DNA of 13,751 nt from assembly GCA_026710565.1 (NCBI GenBank), contig JAPOQV010000588.1, positions 1 through 13,751 of the forward strand, given 5' to 3'. The DNA comes from Spirochaetaceae bacterium. GTDB taxonomy: Bacteria; Spirochaetota; Spirochaetia; SZUA-6; Bin103. Positions 1 to 7,444 of this stretch are shown piece after piece; position 1 is the first letter of the stretch; each line of letters begins with the position of its first letter. A model generated the notes under the pieces. It was given only the letters and a program-made list of their open reading frames with translations, was not told the DNA's origin and ran no database searches. The translations under genes and the position numbers were made by a program.

Positions 1-374
1 CCGGCGGAGAGCATCGGGTACGGCGGAATGACGATCTTCCCGGGCCGCCCGCCCAGCGGCGGCAGCGTGCCGTACCACATGCGCAGGGTCCCGGAGCGTT
101 CGTCCGCCAGCACGGTGGGGCCGAAGGTCTTCTCGTGCTCCCACGGCAGATCCGGCTCCAGCACCTGCCCCGCGCGCTCCGGCGGCGTGACGCGCGGCAC
201 CACGCCGCGCCGGTCCTCGACCAGGCCGCCGTGGCCGAGCAGTTGGGAGCCGGTTCCGATGCGCAACGGCTCTCCGGCGAAGTAGGCGCCTGAGTCGATC
301 GGCGCCCAGCGCGTGATGTCGATCGGCCGGTACTGCGGCATGCGTGGCAACGCCTCCGCGAGCGACCTTTCCAT
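1..374 (-). CDS. Beta-propeller sugar-enzyme-like protein (5' part only)
   Basis: An open frame runs without a stop from the ATG at 374-372 to the left window edge, giving 124 residues of an unfinished protein. What is seen: an N-terminal GTGSQLLGHGGLVED stretch (residues 40-54), then a P-W-E segment near 77-79 and SGTLRMWYGT (94-103). This order resembles the first blade of the five-bladed propeller proteins related to GH32/GH43/GH68 enzymes, where a 'QLFVDDYLIE' block is followed by 'RMWY'. That assignment is from memory of the family and is inference; the catalytic acids would lie outside the window. The start is uncertain: ATG at 374 has no clear ribosome binding site, while an in-frame ATG at 341-339 (residue 12) has GGAGG 11 nt upstream. 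No signal peptide is visible. It is transcribed divergently from the gene at 438. Confidence 0.72.
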   Translation of the reverse strand, partial: MERSLAEALPRMPQYRPIDITRWAPIDSGAYFAGEPLRIGTGSQLLGHGGLVEDRRGVVPRVTPPERAGQVLEPDLPWEHEKTFGPTVLADERSGTLRMWYGTLPPLGGRPGKIVIPPYPMLSA

Positions 375-437
375 CTACGGAGAAGACCGTCAATCGTCGT
401 GCTGCCCGTGCTACGGTCGAGTCAGGACGGAGAGAAG
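375..437. promoter_or_regulatory. Short divergent intergenic region
   Basis: These 63 bases separate two divergent genes and must hold any local promoters for both. A perfect 6-bp inverted repeat, GACCGT at 385-390 and ACGGTC at 413-418 with a 22-nt spacer, sits in its middle and could be an operator. GGAG at 429-432 is the ribosome binding site for the plus-strand gene, 5 nt before its ATG. I could not identify convincing -35/-10 boxes. Confidence 0.35.
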
Positions 438-1363
438 ATGCAGCAGCTCACGCGCGACGGGTGGGATCGCGCCGTCGCGTTGGTCGAGGCACACGCCGCC
501 CCGCTCGACCGGGCGCTTGGCCGCCACTTCCTGTTCGGCGGCGATCGGCAGGAGGCCATCGACGCGCTGGCCGCGCTGCAGAACCCGGACGGCGGCTTCT
601 CCGGGATGGAGGCCGACTTCTCCGAGGACTCCTCCGCGGTGGTCAGCACGATTCGCGCCTTGCAGATACTGGAGGAGCTGGCCGTCGCCGCGGATCATCC
701 GATGGCCGCCCGCGCGATCGACGGGCTGGCCGCCGACTACGTACCGGCGTGGCGTTCCTGGCGACTCATTCGACAGCACGACAACCCGCGGCCGCACGCG
801 CCGTGGTGGCACTGGACCGACGACTTCGACGAGCGGTGGGGGTACTACGCCGACAACCCCCGGCCGGCCGTCGTCGCCTGTCTGCATGCCTTCTCCGCCG
901 GAGTCGACGCTGCGTTGCTCGCCGAGCTGACCGGCGCCGTGATCCGCCGCGCCCGGGAGCTCGACCCCGCAGGGGTGCACAACAACGCCACCGAGTGCTA
1001 CCACCGGTTCGCGTGCAGTCCCGCGGTTCCTGCGGCGGCCCGCGAAGCGGTCGCGGAACGACTCACCAAGATCATCGATGCGACGCTGATCACCGAGCCG
1101 GCACGCTGGCGGAAGTATGGCTTGCAGCCGCTGGATGTCGCTGACGGTCCCGCCTCGCCGTTCTATGATCGGTATCGCGACCATGTGGAACGGCATCTCG
1201 ACTACCTCGTCGACACCCAGGGACCCGACGGTGCCTGGGCGCCGCACTGGAGTTGGGCGGGCACGTTCCCGGAGGCTTGGGAACGCGCGTCGGTCTCCTG
1301 GAAGGGGCGGCTGACCGTGGTACGGCTGCGGCAGCTTGTCGCCTTCGGTCGGGTGGCAGAGCG

Positions 1364-1367
<4 letters not shown>
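438..1367 (+). CDS. Alpha/alpha-toroid protein, prenyltransferase/squalene-cyclase-like
   Basis: A 309-residue soluble protein with no signal peptide or membrane segment. Two QW-like motifs are visible: QNPDGGF at residues 48-54 and QGPDGAW at about 261-267. The second is followed by an aromatic-rich PHWSW. Such motifs mark helical repeats of the terpene cyclase/prenyltransferase toroid fold. The protein is much shorter than squalene-hopene cyclases and I see no DxDD catalytic motif, so it is probably a fold relative and not a cyclase; the substrate is unknown. A WHWTDDFDERWGYY segment lies in the middle. The start at 438 is preferred over an in-frame upstream start at 399 because GGAG sits 5 nt before it and the extra 13 residues look unrelated. 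The stop overlaps the next ATG (ATGA at 1364-1367), so it is translationally coupled to the macrodomain gene. Confidence 0.8.
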
Positions 1368-1924
<557 letters not shown>

Positions 1925-1940
1925 GCCGAGGGAGGGAACG

Positions 1941-2885
1941 ATGGGACAGCAGGGCACGCTCGTACAGGACCGGCCGCTCGCGCCGGATCGGCTGAATGCG
2001 GAGGGACCGCCGGCCCCCGCGCCGCTGCCGACGCGCCGGCTGGGCAAGACCGAGCTGGAGGTGCCGATCCTGGGCTACGGAAGTGCTCCGGGCGGCATGG
2101 GGCTTTCCGACGACGAGGCGATCGGTCTCCTGCACCGGGCAATCGATCAGGGCGTCATATACCTGGACACCGCACCGGGTTACGGGCAGGCCCACAATCA
2201 GCTCTGCGAAGTGCTGGCCGAGCGCCGCGACGAGGTGATCGTCGCTACCAAGGCGCCGGTTGACACCAGGCAGGAGGCGCTCGACTCGCTCACCAAGTCG
2301 CTGCGCGACCTGGGTATCGATCACGTCGACATCGCCTACATCCACAACCTGGGTCCGCGCGATGCGGAGCAGGTGCTGGGCAGCGACGGCGCGCTGGCCG
2401 GTCTGCAGGAGGCGAAGCGTTCCGGCATGGCGCGCTTCATCGGCTTCACCAGCCACTCCCACCCCGCGCAGGCAGCGCGGGCGCTCGCCGAGCACGATGT
2501 CGACGTGATCATGGTGCCGGTCAACTACGGCGACCAGCACACGTACGGCTTCGAGCGGGTGGTCTTGCCGGTCGCGCACGCCCACGACGTGGGAATCGCG
2601 GCGATGAAGGTGTACGGCGGCGCCACGAAGATGCACTACGAAGAGCCGACGCCGGCGGCGCTCACCGCCAGGGGGCCGGTGGACCACGAGCCGGCGATGC
2701 GCTGGGCGCTGGAGCAGGCCGGCGTGGCCATCGCCGTGATCGGCATGTTCAGCGAGGCGGAAATCGAGCAGAACGTGCGCTGGGCGCACCGCGCACGGCC
2801 GCTGACCGCGGACGAGCGGCGGATGCTCGACCACGAGGGCAAGGCGCTCGCGGAGTCCTGGGGCGAGCACTTCGGGCCTCCCTAG
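1941..2885 (+). CDS. Aldo/keto reductase
   Basis: A 314-residue aldo/keto reductase, probably NADPH-dependent, acting on an unidentified carbonyl or alcohol. The catalytic tetrad is intact: D76 and Y81 in DTAPGYG, K104 in ATKAP, and H135 in YIHN. Residues 31-54 form the usual first strand, RRLGKTELEVPILGYGS. The last third contains the cofactor-binding type of segment (IAVIGMFSEAEIEQN). The N-terminal ~30 residues are Pro/Ala-rich and not part of the barrel. The start at 1941 has GGAGGG at 1931-1936. A longer version starting at 1881 would overlap the macrodomain gene. It begins 16 nt after the macrodomain stop, so co-transcription is likely. The subfamily resembles those annotated as general stress or L-fucose/galactose dehydrogenase-like AKRs, but specificity cannot be read. 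Confidence 0.93.
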   Translation: MGQQGTLVQDRPLAPDRLNAEGPPAPAPLPTRRLGKTELEVPILGYGSAPGGMGLSDDEAIGLLHRAIDQGVIYLDTAPGYGQAHNQLCEVLAERRDEVIVATKAPVDTRQEALDSLTKSLRDLGIDHVDIAYIHNLGPRDAEQVLGSDGALAGLQEAKRSGMARFIGFTSHSHPAQAARALAEHDVDVIMVPVNYGDQHTYGFERVVLPVAHAHDVGIAAMKVYGGATKMHYEEPTPAALTARGPVDHEPAMRWALEQAGVAIAVIGMFSEAEIEQNVRWAHRARPLTADERRMLDHEGKALAESWGEHFGPP

Positions 2886-2978
2886 CCGGGTGGTCCTGCG
2901 CGCCGGCGCGACGCGACGGGTGGCGAGCACGGATGGAGCGCACGTGGCACTGGCGCGGGAAATGACGGGCGGCAAACC

Positions 2979-3539
2979 ATGAGCGACGCGGGCAACTCGC
3001 CGGTCAGGCCGTGGCGGAGGGTCGCGGGCGACATGGCGTTCGAGCACCCGCTGCTCAACGTGGAGCGCCAGGAGATCGCCGCGGGCGAGGACCGCCGGCA
3101 GGTGGTCGCCATCCATACCGGCAACTGGGTGAACGTGATCCCGATGCGTGACGACGGCCAGGTGGTCCTGATCCGCCAGTGGCGCTTCGGCATCGCCGCA
3201 CCGACGCTGGAGATCCCCGGCGGCGTGATCGATCCGGGCGAGACGGCGCTTGAGGCCGCGAAGCGGGAGATGCTGGAGGAGACCGGCTACCGAGCCGCGC
3301 GGTGGACCCCGCTCGGCAGCGTCCATCCGAACCCGGCGTTCATGTCCAACGAGTGCTCGACGTTCCTGGCCGAAGGCCTCGAGTGGATCGAGTCGCCGCG
3401 CGGCGACGGGGACGAGGAGATCGAGGTGGAGTCCGCTCCGTTCGCGAGCATCCCCACGCTCATACGCGACGGCCGGATCACCCACTCGCTCGTGATCGTG
3501 GCGTTCCACCTGCTCTCGCTCCGTGGTGGCGAACAATGA
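2979..3539 (+). CDS. Nudix hydrolase, probable ADP-ribose pyrophosphatase type
   Basis: A 186-residue Nudix enzyme that would hydrolyse a nucleoside diphosphate linked to another moiety. The Nudix box is complete and canonical at residues 82-104: G82, E88, R96-E97, E100-E101, G103, matching GX5EX7REUXEEXGU. P119 lies 15 residues after the box, in HPNPAFMSNE. A proline about 15-16 residues downstream is the known sequence mark of the ADP-ribose pyrophosphatase subgroup, so ADP-ribose to AMP plus ribose 5-phosphate is the best guess (inference). N-terminal residues 40-70 form the usual QVVLIRQWRFG strand. It follows the aldo/keto reductase after 93 nt and overlaps the next gene by ATGA. A weak GGGCGG precedes the ATG. 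Together with the macrodomain gene it suggests ADP-ribose turnover. Confidence 0.92.
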   Translation: MSDAGNSPVRPWRRVAGDMAFEHPLLNVERQEIAAGEDRRQVVAIHTGNWVNVIPMRDDGQVVLIRQWRFGIAAPTLEIPGGVIDPGETALEAAKREMLEETGYRAARWTPLGSVHPNPAFMSNECSTFLAEGLEWIESPRGDGDEEIEVESAPFASIPTLIRDGRITHSLVIVAFHLLSLRGGEQ

Positions 3540-3847
3540 GACGCATCGTGATCGTCGTCGTCGTGCTCGGCGCGGCGCTGCTGTTTGCCGGCTGCGCCGC
3601 CGGCCCCAACGCGCTCGTCGGCTCTGCGGACGACGAAGGCCGGCTGGCCGGCTTCTGGCTGGGCATCTGGCACGGCGTGATCGCGCCGGTCACCTTCGTG
3701 ATCTCACTCTTTTCGGACCGCGTACATCTGTACGAGGTCCACAACAACGGCGGCTGGTACAACCTCGGATTCATGATCGGCTTGTGGGTTTCGATCGCCG
3801 GTCCCGCTCACGGCACGGCCCGCAAGCGGCGCCGATCGCGCGAGTGA
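3536..3847 (+). CDS. Small conserved lipoprotein/membrane protein of unknown function
   Basis: A 103-residue protein starting at the ATG that overlaps the Nudix stop (ATGA). Residues 4-19 are very hydrophobic and end in FAGC with Cys20, a plausible lipobox (Phe at -3 is less usual). The mature part has two more hydrophobic stretches, GFWLGIWHGVIAPVTFVISLF and GGWYNLGFMIGLWVSIAGP, flanking VHLYEVHNNGGWYN. It ends with a basic tail, ARKRRRSRE. I recognise this 'G-W-H-G-APxTF ... V.NNGGWYNxGF' pattern as a recurrent small bacterial family, but know of no assigned function. It is most likely inner-membrane, with one lipid anchor plus two short helices, or three helices if the lipobox is not used. 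Translational coupling to the Nudix gene shows co-expression, not function. Confidence 0.85.
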   Translation: MRRIVIVVVVLGAALLFAGCAAGPNALVGSADDEGRLAGFWLGIWHGVIAPVTFVISLFSDRVHLYEVHNNGGWYNLGFMIGLWVSIAGPAHGTARKRRRSRE

Positions 3848-3892
3848 CGGCCTTCGCGATAGCTCCTGTAGTTGAGAGGAGACTGGCCGCAC

Positions 3893-4444
3893 ATGCTCAA
3901 GGCGAAGGTGTCTATCGTTTCTGGTGTGATCGTTCTGTTCGCTGCGAAGGTTGCGCACCCAAACGACATCGTTGACTTTCGGGAGTATGGCAATTGTGCT
4001 GTCGCCACCATTGTCGACGCATTCGCGGATGGAGAAATGCACCGCATGTCCTGTTCGTATGACGACAGCGACAACCATTTCATGGGAGAGCAAGATGCGA
4101 CATCGGTGGACTGTTACGGTACGGATATGTGGGGGGTGTACTTGGAGCTTGGCGACCGGCTATTTCATGGCGGTGATACGGTGCAAATAAAATATCGATT
4201 TGACAGGCGAGTTGTTGGGGAGGGGAGCTGGAACTGGGATGGGGAGAATGGTGTCGCATATTCGTTTTCGTCGGACATAGCCACAGAGTTCAGCGATGGA
4301 GTAGCAACGGCGAGTCGGCTTGTGTTCCAGATCGGCGACGAAGGGCCGGGAACCATTGAGTTCTCAGATGGAGGCATAAATGCTGTTCTTGAGTTCCAGG
4401 ATCGTTGCGCCCGATCCTTTTACTCTGGTGACAACAACTCGTAA
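3893..4444 (+). CDS. Exported protein with VasI-like C-terminal pattern
   Basis: A 183-residue protein. Residues 1-21 look like a Sec signal (basic start, then SIVSGVIVLFAA). GAGAGGAG at 3874-3881 serves as ribosome binding site about 11 nt before the ATG; an in-frame TTG at 3872 is less likely. Cysteines are at 35, 54, 74 and 172. The region from VQIKYRFDRR (97-106) through SWNWD, ASRLVFQI and TIEFSDGGINAVLEFQDRC (end at 172) follows a layout I associate with VasI-type proteins of type VI secretion loci and related free-standing exported proteins: variable-strand 'RFD', 'W', 'a.rLv.r', 'FdlsGl..al..l...C'. This is pattern memory, not a search. No other secretion gene is near. The gene is AT-richer than the operon before it, with codons such as ATA and AAA common, suggesting acquisition. 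It begins 45 nt after the lipoprotein stop. Confidence 0.75.
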   Translation: MLKAKVSIVSGVIVLFAAKVAHPNDIVDFREYGNCAVATIVDAFADGEMHRMSCSYDDSDNHFMGEQDATSVDCYGTDMWGVYLELGDRLFHGGDTVQIKYRFDRRVVGEGSWNWDGENGVAYSFSSDIATEFSDGVATASRLVFQIGDEGPGTIEFSDGGINAVLEFQDRCARSFYSGDNNS

Positions 4445-4481
4445 CGGAGTGACCCAAGCGCGGTCGGCGGTGCATCCGGGA

Positions 4482-4643
4482 TCATGGAACGGGTGACACG
4501 GCAGCGGACGGGCTGGTGCAGAAGGCGTAGTCGAACACCACGCCGCGCTCGGCGAGCGCATCGACGTTCGGGGTCTTGATCACGTCGTTTCCGTAGCAGC
4601 GCGCGAGCGGGCTCCAGTCGTCGGCGATGATGAACAGGACGGA
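4482..4643 (-). pseudogene. Sulfatase N-terminal fragment (remnant)
   Basis: Read on the minus strand from 4643, the frame gives SVLFIIADDW, then TPNVDALAERGVVFDYAFCTSPSA. This is a textbook start of a type I sulfatase: the strand with the metal-binding Asp pair, then the TPNVDALA helix. In intact enzymes the catalytic Cys of C-x-P-S-R should follow just after TSPS. Here the sequence reads PSAAVSPVP and stops at 4484-4482, so the formylglycine cysteine and about 400 or more residues are missing. There is no start codon of its own: the frame is joined, one base out of phase, to a Phd-antitoxin fragment immediately upstream. It is a non-functional relic. The neighbouring Ldh2-type dehydrogenase may once have shared a catabolic locus with it (inference). 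Confidence 0.82.
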
Positions 4644-4644
4644 G

Positions 4645-4746
4645 TGACTTCCGCACACCGATCCGCTGGGGTCCCTCCTGTTCGGCGCGACGCAAGACTT
4701 CCGACAGGTGGGCTCTTGCCTCGGCAACGGTCCAGGCTCGACTCAA
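4645..4746 (-). pseudogene. Phd/YefM-family antitoxin, truncated 5' half
   Basis: From a TTG at 4746, 34 codons read SRAWTVAEARAHLSEVLRRA and then EQEGPQRIGVRKS. This is the DNA-binding N-terminal half of a prevent-host-death (Phd/YefM) antitoxin, normally about 75-90 residues. The family pattern stops exactly at RKS, where the sequence switches in another frame to a sulfatase N-terminus. The remaining frame runs on to 4420 as unrelated Arg-rich sequence, which I regard as noise. It sits 4 nt after the stop of the dehydrogenase gene at 4751. No toxin partner is visible nearby. A short repressor-like peptide could still be made, but the toxin-neutralising half is absent. Confidence 0.75.
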
Positions 4747-4750
4747 GCGT

Positions 4751-5818
4751 TCAGCCGAGGTCGATGCCGTAGTCGGCCGGGTCGATGCCCGAGTCCTCGG
4801 CCAGTCCGCGCAGGCTGATGAGCACGTCCTCGGGCATCTCGATCCCTTCCAGCAGAGCGCGCTCGCGCCGCTCCCACTCCATCTGGCCGGGGAGGAAGAT
4901 GCGGTGGCCGGGCGCCATCTCCGCGCCGGCGATCTCCTCGCTCATGGCGCCGATGCGCTGGTGGAACTCGGCGGCGGGCATGATCGCGCCCACGTCGATG
5001 GCGATGAAGGCGTGGCCCTGGTCGGACGGCTCCGGATCCTCGGACACCCAGCTATGCACGCCGCTCATCATCGCCGACCCGGTGAGCACGGCGGTCAGGA
5101 TCTCCACGAACACCGCCAGGCCGTAGCCCTTGTGGCCGGCCATCGGGAGCTGCGCCCCCGCCTCGGGGAAGATGGTCGGGTCGGTGGTGGGGACGCCGTC
5201 CTCGTCCACCAGCCAGGTGTCCGGGATCGAGCGCCCCTCGTTCTTGGCCGCGAAGATCTTGGTCGCCGCCACTGCGCTGGTGGCGACGTCCAGCATGATC
5301 GTGCGCTCGGTCCCGGTCGGAGCGGCCCAGGCGATGGGGTTGGTGCCCAGGATGCGGCTCTTGCCGCCCGGCACGGTCATGCACGGCTCCACGTTGCACA
5401 TGGACATGCCGAACATGCCGTGCTCGGCGATCATGTTGGCGTAGTAACCGGCGGCGCCGTAGTGGCTGGAGCGGCGGGCGCCGACGTAGGCCATGCCGGG
5501 CTGGGGCGCCTTGGCGATGGCGATCTCCACCGCCCGGAAGGAGATGGCCGGCGGCATGCCGTCCCTGGCGTCGACGATCGCCCAGGAAGGGCCTTCGGCG
5601 ACGATCCGTTCCTGCGCGTCGGCCACCAGGCGGCCGCGGCGGGCGTTCTTCATCAGGCCGCGAATCTGCCGCGTTCCGTGGGTGAAGGTGCCCCAGGTGT
5701 CGGTGGTAACGAACACGCGGGCCGAGAGCTCCGCGTCCTGCTGACTCAGCCCCGCCCGGCGCATCGCCTCGATGCAGAACGCCTCCAGGGACTCGGCTCG
5801 AATCTTCACGGCTGCCAT
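4751..5818 (-). CDS. Malate/L-lactate dehydrogenase family (Ldh2) oxidoreductase
   Basis: A 355-residue NAD(P)-dependent 2-hydroxyacid (or related keto/imino acid) dehydrogenase of the malate/L-lactate/ureidoglycolate/2,3-diketogulonate family, at normal length. Seen: H47 in the FTHGTRQ segment (the family's 'SHG' catalytic-region motif), SSHYGAAGYY at 117-126, GTNPIAWAAP at 158-166, and GHKGYGLA at 227-234, where the conserved HKGYGL loop contacts cofactor and substrate. The ATG at 5818 has GGGAGG (complement of 5830-5835) 11 nt upstream. An overlapping ATG 8 nt upstream is out of frame. The substrate cannot be read from the sequence. Downstream lies only degenerate material, and upstream is a divergent intergenic region shared with the MmpS-like gene. 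Confidence 0.94.
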   Translation of the reverse strand: MAAVKIRAESLEAFCIEAMRRAGLSQQDAELSARVFVTTDTWGTFTHGTRQIRGLMKNARRGRLVADAQERIVAEGPSWAIVDARDGMPPAISFRAVEIAIAKAPQPGMAYVGARRSSHYGAAGYYANMIAEHGMFGMSMCNVEPCMTVPGGKSRILGTNPIAWAAPTGTERTIMLDVATSAVAATKIFAAKNEGRSIPDTWLVDEDGVPTTDPTIFPEAGAQLPMAGHKGYGLAVFVEILTAVLTGSAMMSGVHSWVSEDPEPSDQGHAFIAIDVGAIMPAAEFHQRIGAMSEEIAGAEMAPGHRIFLPGQMEWERRERALLEGIEMPEDVLISLRGLAEDSGIDPADYGIDLG

Positions 5819-5953
5819 CGATCCATGATCCTCCCGTCAACACGCATGACCGGATGGTATGCGCCCACGCCTGCGGAGGGAAACACGCCGCGGCCTGCCC
5901 GGTATCAGGCCGGGAGTGCCTCGACCGACCGAATGGGGTACGTTTGGTCCGGA
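5819..5953. promoter_or_regulatory. Divergent intergenic region with a GC-rich hairpin
   Basis: These 135 bases lie between the divergent dehydrogenase (minus) and MmpS-like (plus) genes and should contain both promoters. A perfect 7-bp inverted repeat, CGGCCTG at 5891-5897 and CAGGCCG at 5906-5912 with an 8-nt loop, lies near the centre. An alternative CCCGG/CCGGG pairing (5898-5902 with 5910-5914) overlaps it. No T-run follows, so an operator or 5'-leader structure is more likely than a terminator. The dehydrogenase ribosome binding site is at 5830-5835. I could not place confident -35/-10 elements. Confidence 0.4.
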
Positions 5954-6499
5954 ATGAGACTGGCGAGCATCGCAGGGCCACGACGCCCCACCGACCACGT
6001 GCCGCGGGTAGCGCTGTCGACCGCCGTCATGATCACCGCGGCGCTGCTGCTGGGGTCCTGCGTCACGGACGTCACGCACAACTGCGTCTGGGGACCGACG
6101 GTGGTCAAGGTGCGCTACGAGGTGACGTCCACCACGGGAATGGCCGACATCGAGGTGCTCGATGCGGGAGGCGATGTCATGCGCTATCGGCGCGAACAGA
6201 CGCCCTGGCGCACGACCGAGCGGCTCCGCGGGGATACGCCTGTTCGTCTGCGGGCACGCAACAGCCGGCCTCTGGGCACCGTCACGGTCGCGGTCTACGT
6301 CGACGACGTGCTGTGGAAGAGAACGAGCGGCCTCGGCGCCGGAGCCGCGGAGGCCGGCGGCGTCATCCGGAGCGAACCCGGTTGGGAGTGCGGGACCGGC
6401 ATGTTCATGCAGACGTACCCGGAGAGTCCGGCACAGCCTGCGAAGCCGGCACAGCCGCAGGTGCCGCAGGAGCCGGCCGCCGACACCGGGAGCGGGTGA
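5954..6499 (+). CDS. MmpS-like lipoprotein
   Basis: A 181-residue exported protein. An unusual 18-residue basic/Pro leader precedes a hydrophobic core (VALSTAVMITAALLLG) and the lipobox LGSC with Cys36; an internal ATG at residue 26 is a possible but short alternative start. The mature part reads VKVRYEVTSTTGMADIEVLDAGG, a PWRTT turn, VRLRARNS and GTVTVAVYVDDVLWKR. That layout matches the beta-sandwich of MmpS-type accessory lipoproteins ('VTYEV.G.G.ADI ... LPW..t ... l.aqNs ... G.itc.I.vDG'), inferred from pattern. C44 and C146 could pair. Residues 156-181 are a Pro/Ala/Gln-rich tail (PAQPAKPAQPQVPQEP), perhaps a cell-envelope linker. No MmpL/RND partner is in the window. Its stop overlaps the acetyltransferase GTG (GTGA at 6496-6499), so the two are translationally coupled. 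Confidence 0.8.
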   Translation: MRLASIAGPRRPTDHVPRVALSTAVMITAALLLGSCVTDVTHNCVWGPTVVKVRYEVTSTTGMADIEVLDAGGDVMRYRREQTPWRTTERLRGDTPVRLRARNSRPLGTVTVAVYVDDVLWKRTSGLGAGAAEAGGVIRSEPGWECGTGMFMQTYPESPAQPAKPAQPQVPQEPAADTGSG

Positions 6500-7335
6500 G
6501 CGAGCCGGAGGCGATCGTCGGGTCGGGTGCAGGGTCGGGCACCGAACAGTCCCTGGCGGCGGACCTCCACGCGCTTGGTGTGGGCGAGGGGATGGTCGTC
6601 CTGGTCCACTCTTCGTTGAGCGCCCTCGGCTGGGTCTGCGGCGGGCCGGTCGCCGTGATCCGGGCCTTGCGGGACGCGCTCGGCGCGAACGGCACGCTGG
6701 TCATGCCCGCGCACTCCGGCGACCTGTCAGATCCCTCACTGTGGCGCAGTCCGCCGGCGCCGTCCGCGTGGTGGGACACGATCCGGGCGACCATGCCGGC
6801 CTTCGATCCCGCTGTCACGCGCACGTCCCATCTCGGTGTCATCCCGGAGCTGTTCCGCACCTGGCCCGGGACGGTGCGCAGCGATCACCCGTCCTGCTCG
6901 TTCGCGGCCCTTGGCCCGCATGCCGGGCGCATCGTCGCGGAGCAGAGGCTGGAGGATCCGATGGGCGAGGGATCGCCGCTGTCCGCCATCTACGAGCTGG
7001 ACGGCCACGTCCTGCTCCTGGGCGTGGGGCGCAAGGTCGGGCACCGCAACAACACGATGCTGCACCTTGCCGAGCGGCGCGCGCTCGGCGACGGCCAGGA
7101 GACGATCCCCGCCGGCGCGCCGATCCTGGTCGACGGGGTCCGCGAGTGGGTGAGCTACCGCGAGCCCGATATCGACGAGGACGACTTCGACGAGGCAGGT
7201 GCCGCGTTCGAGCGCCAGGACACGACCACCCGTACCGGGCTCGTCGGCCAAGCGCGCTGCACGTTGCTGCGCGTACGCCCGCTGGTCGACTTCGCCATGC
7301 CGTGGCTCAAGCGTCACCGGAACGCAACTGATTGA
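6496..7335 (+). CDS. AAC(3)-family N-acetyltransferase
   Basis: A 279-residue protein of the aminoglycoside 3-N-acetyltransferase (Antibiotic_NAT) family, which uses acetyl-CoA to acylate an amine. Seen: HSSLSALGWVCGG (38-50), GTLVMPAH, a WWDTIRATMPAFDP segment, TSHLGVIPELFRTWPG, the family's S-x-H-P-x-x-S block (SDHPSCSFAALGPHA), PMGEGSPLSAIYELDGHVLLLGVG, and finally NNTMLHLAE, equivalent to the NTxLHLAE active-site motif. The length is normal and the active-site motifs are intact. Many chromosomal members do not confer resistance and act on unknown amines, so a resistance role is not implied. The GTG start overlaps the preceding stop. The long in-frame extension upstream to 5854 is only the shadow of the MmpS-like gene. 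It converges on the FRG gene. Confidence 0.92.
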   Translation: MSEPEAIVGSGAGSGTEQSLAADLHALGVGEGMVVLVHSSLSALGWVCGGPVAVIRALRDALGANGTLVMPAHSGDLSDPSLWRSPPAPSAWWDTIRATMPAFDPAVTRTSHLGVIPELFRTWPGTVRSDHPSCSFAALGPHAGRIVAEQRLEDPMGEGSPLSAIYELDGHVLLLGVGRKVGHRNNTMLHLAERRALGDGQETIPAGAPILVDGVREWVSYREPDIDEDDFDEAGAAFERQDTTTRTGLVGQARCTLLRVRPLVDFAMPWLKRHRNATD

Positions 7336-7384
7336 TCCCGTCAATCCCATCTAGGGCCGACTCCAGCATGCTGACGGCTTGATG

Positions 7385-7403
7385 TCGCCGACGGCGAACT
7401 TTT
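7385..7403 (+). terminator. Possible weak terminator after the acetyltransferase
   Basis: TCGCC (7385-7389) and GGCGA (7393-7397) can pair around a 3-nt GAC loop, followed by ACTTTT. The stem is only 5 bp and the T-run four bases, so it is weak as an intrinsic terminator. Its position, 50 nt after the stop between two convergent genes, is right. A second perfect 6-bp hairpin, GATTGA/TCAATC at 7330-7346, overlaps the stop codon itself but has no T-run. Confidence 0.3.
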
Positions 7404-7444
7404 GGTCCGCCCTTCGTTCGCGACAATGAATGAGAGCCTGCCCA

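Noticed and set aside
2899..2910. 12-bp perfect palindrome CGCGCCGGCGCG between the aldo/keto reductase and Nudix genes
   Set aside because: It is short, has no loop and is made only of G and C, so it is easily expected by chance here. No T-run follows, so it is not a terminator.
4904..6499. Long plus-strand frame (531 codons) ending as the MmpS-like protein
   Set aside because: The first two thirds are antisense to the dehydrogenase gene and show a low-complexity Gly/His/Arg pattern. Only the part from 5954 has a signal peptide and a recognisable fold.
6496..7335. Clinical aminoglycoside-resistance gene
   Set aside because: The family is AAC(3)-like, but many chromosomal members have other or unknown substrates. 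No mobile element or other resistance gene is nearby.
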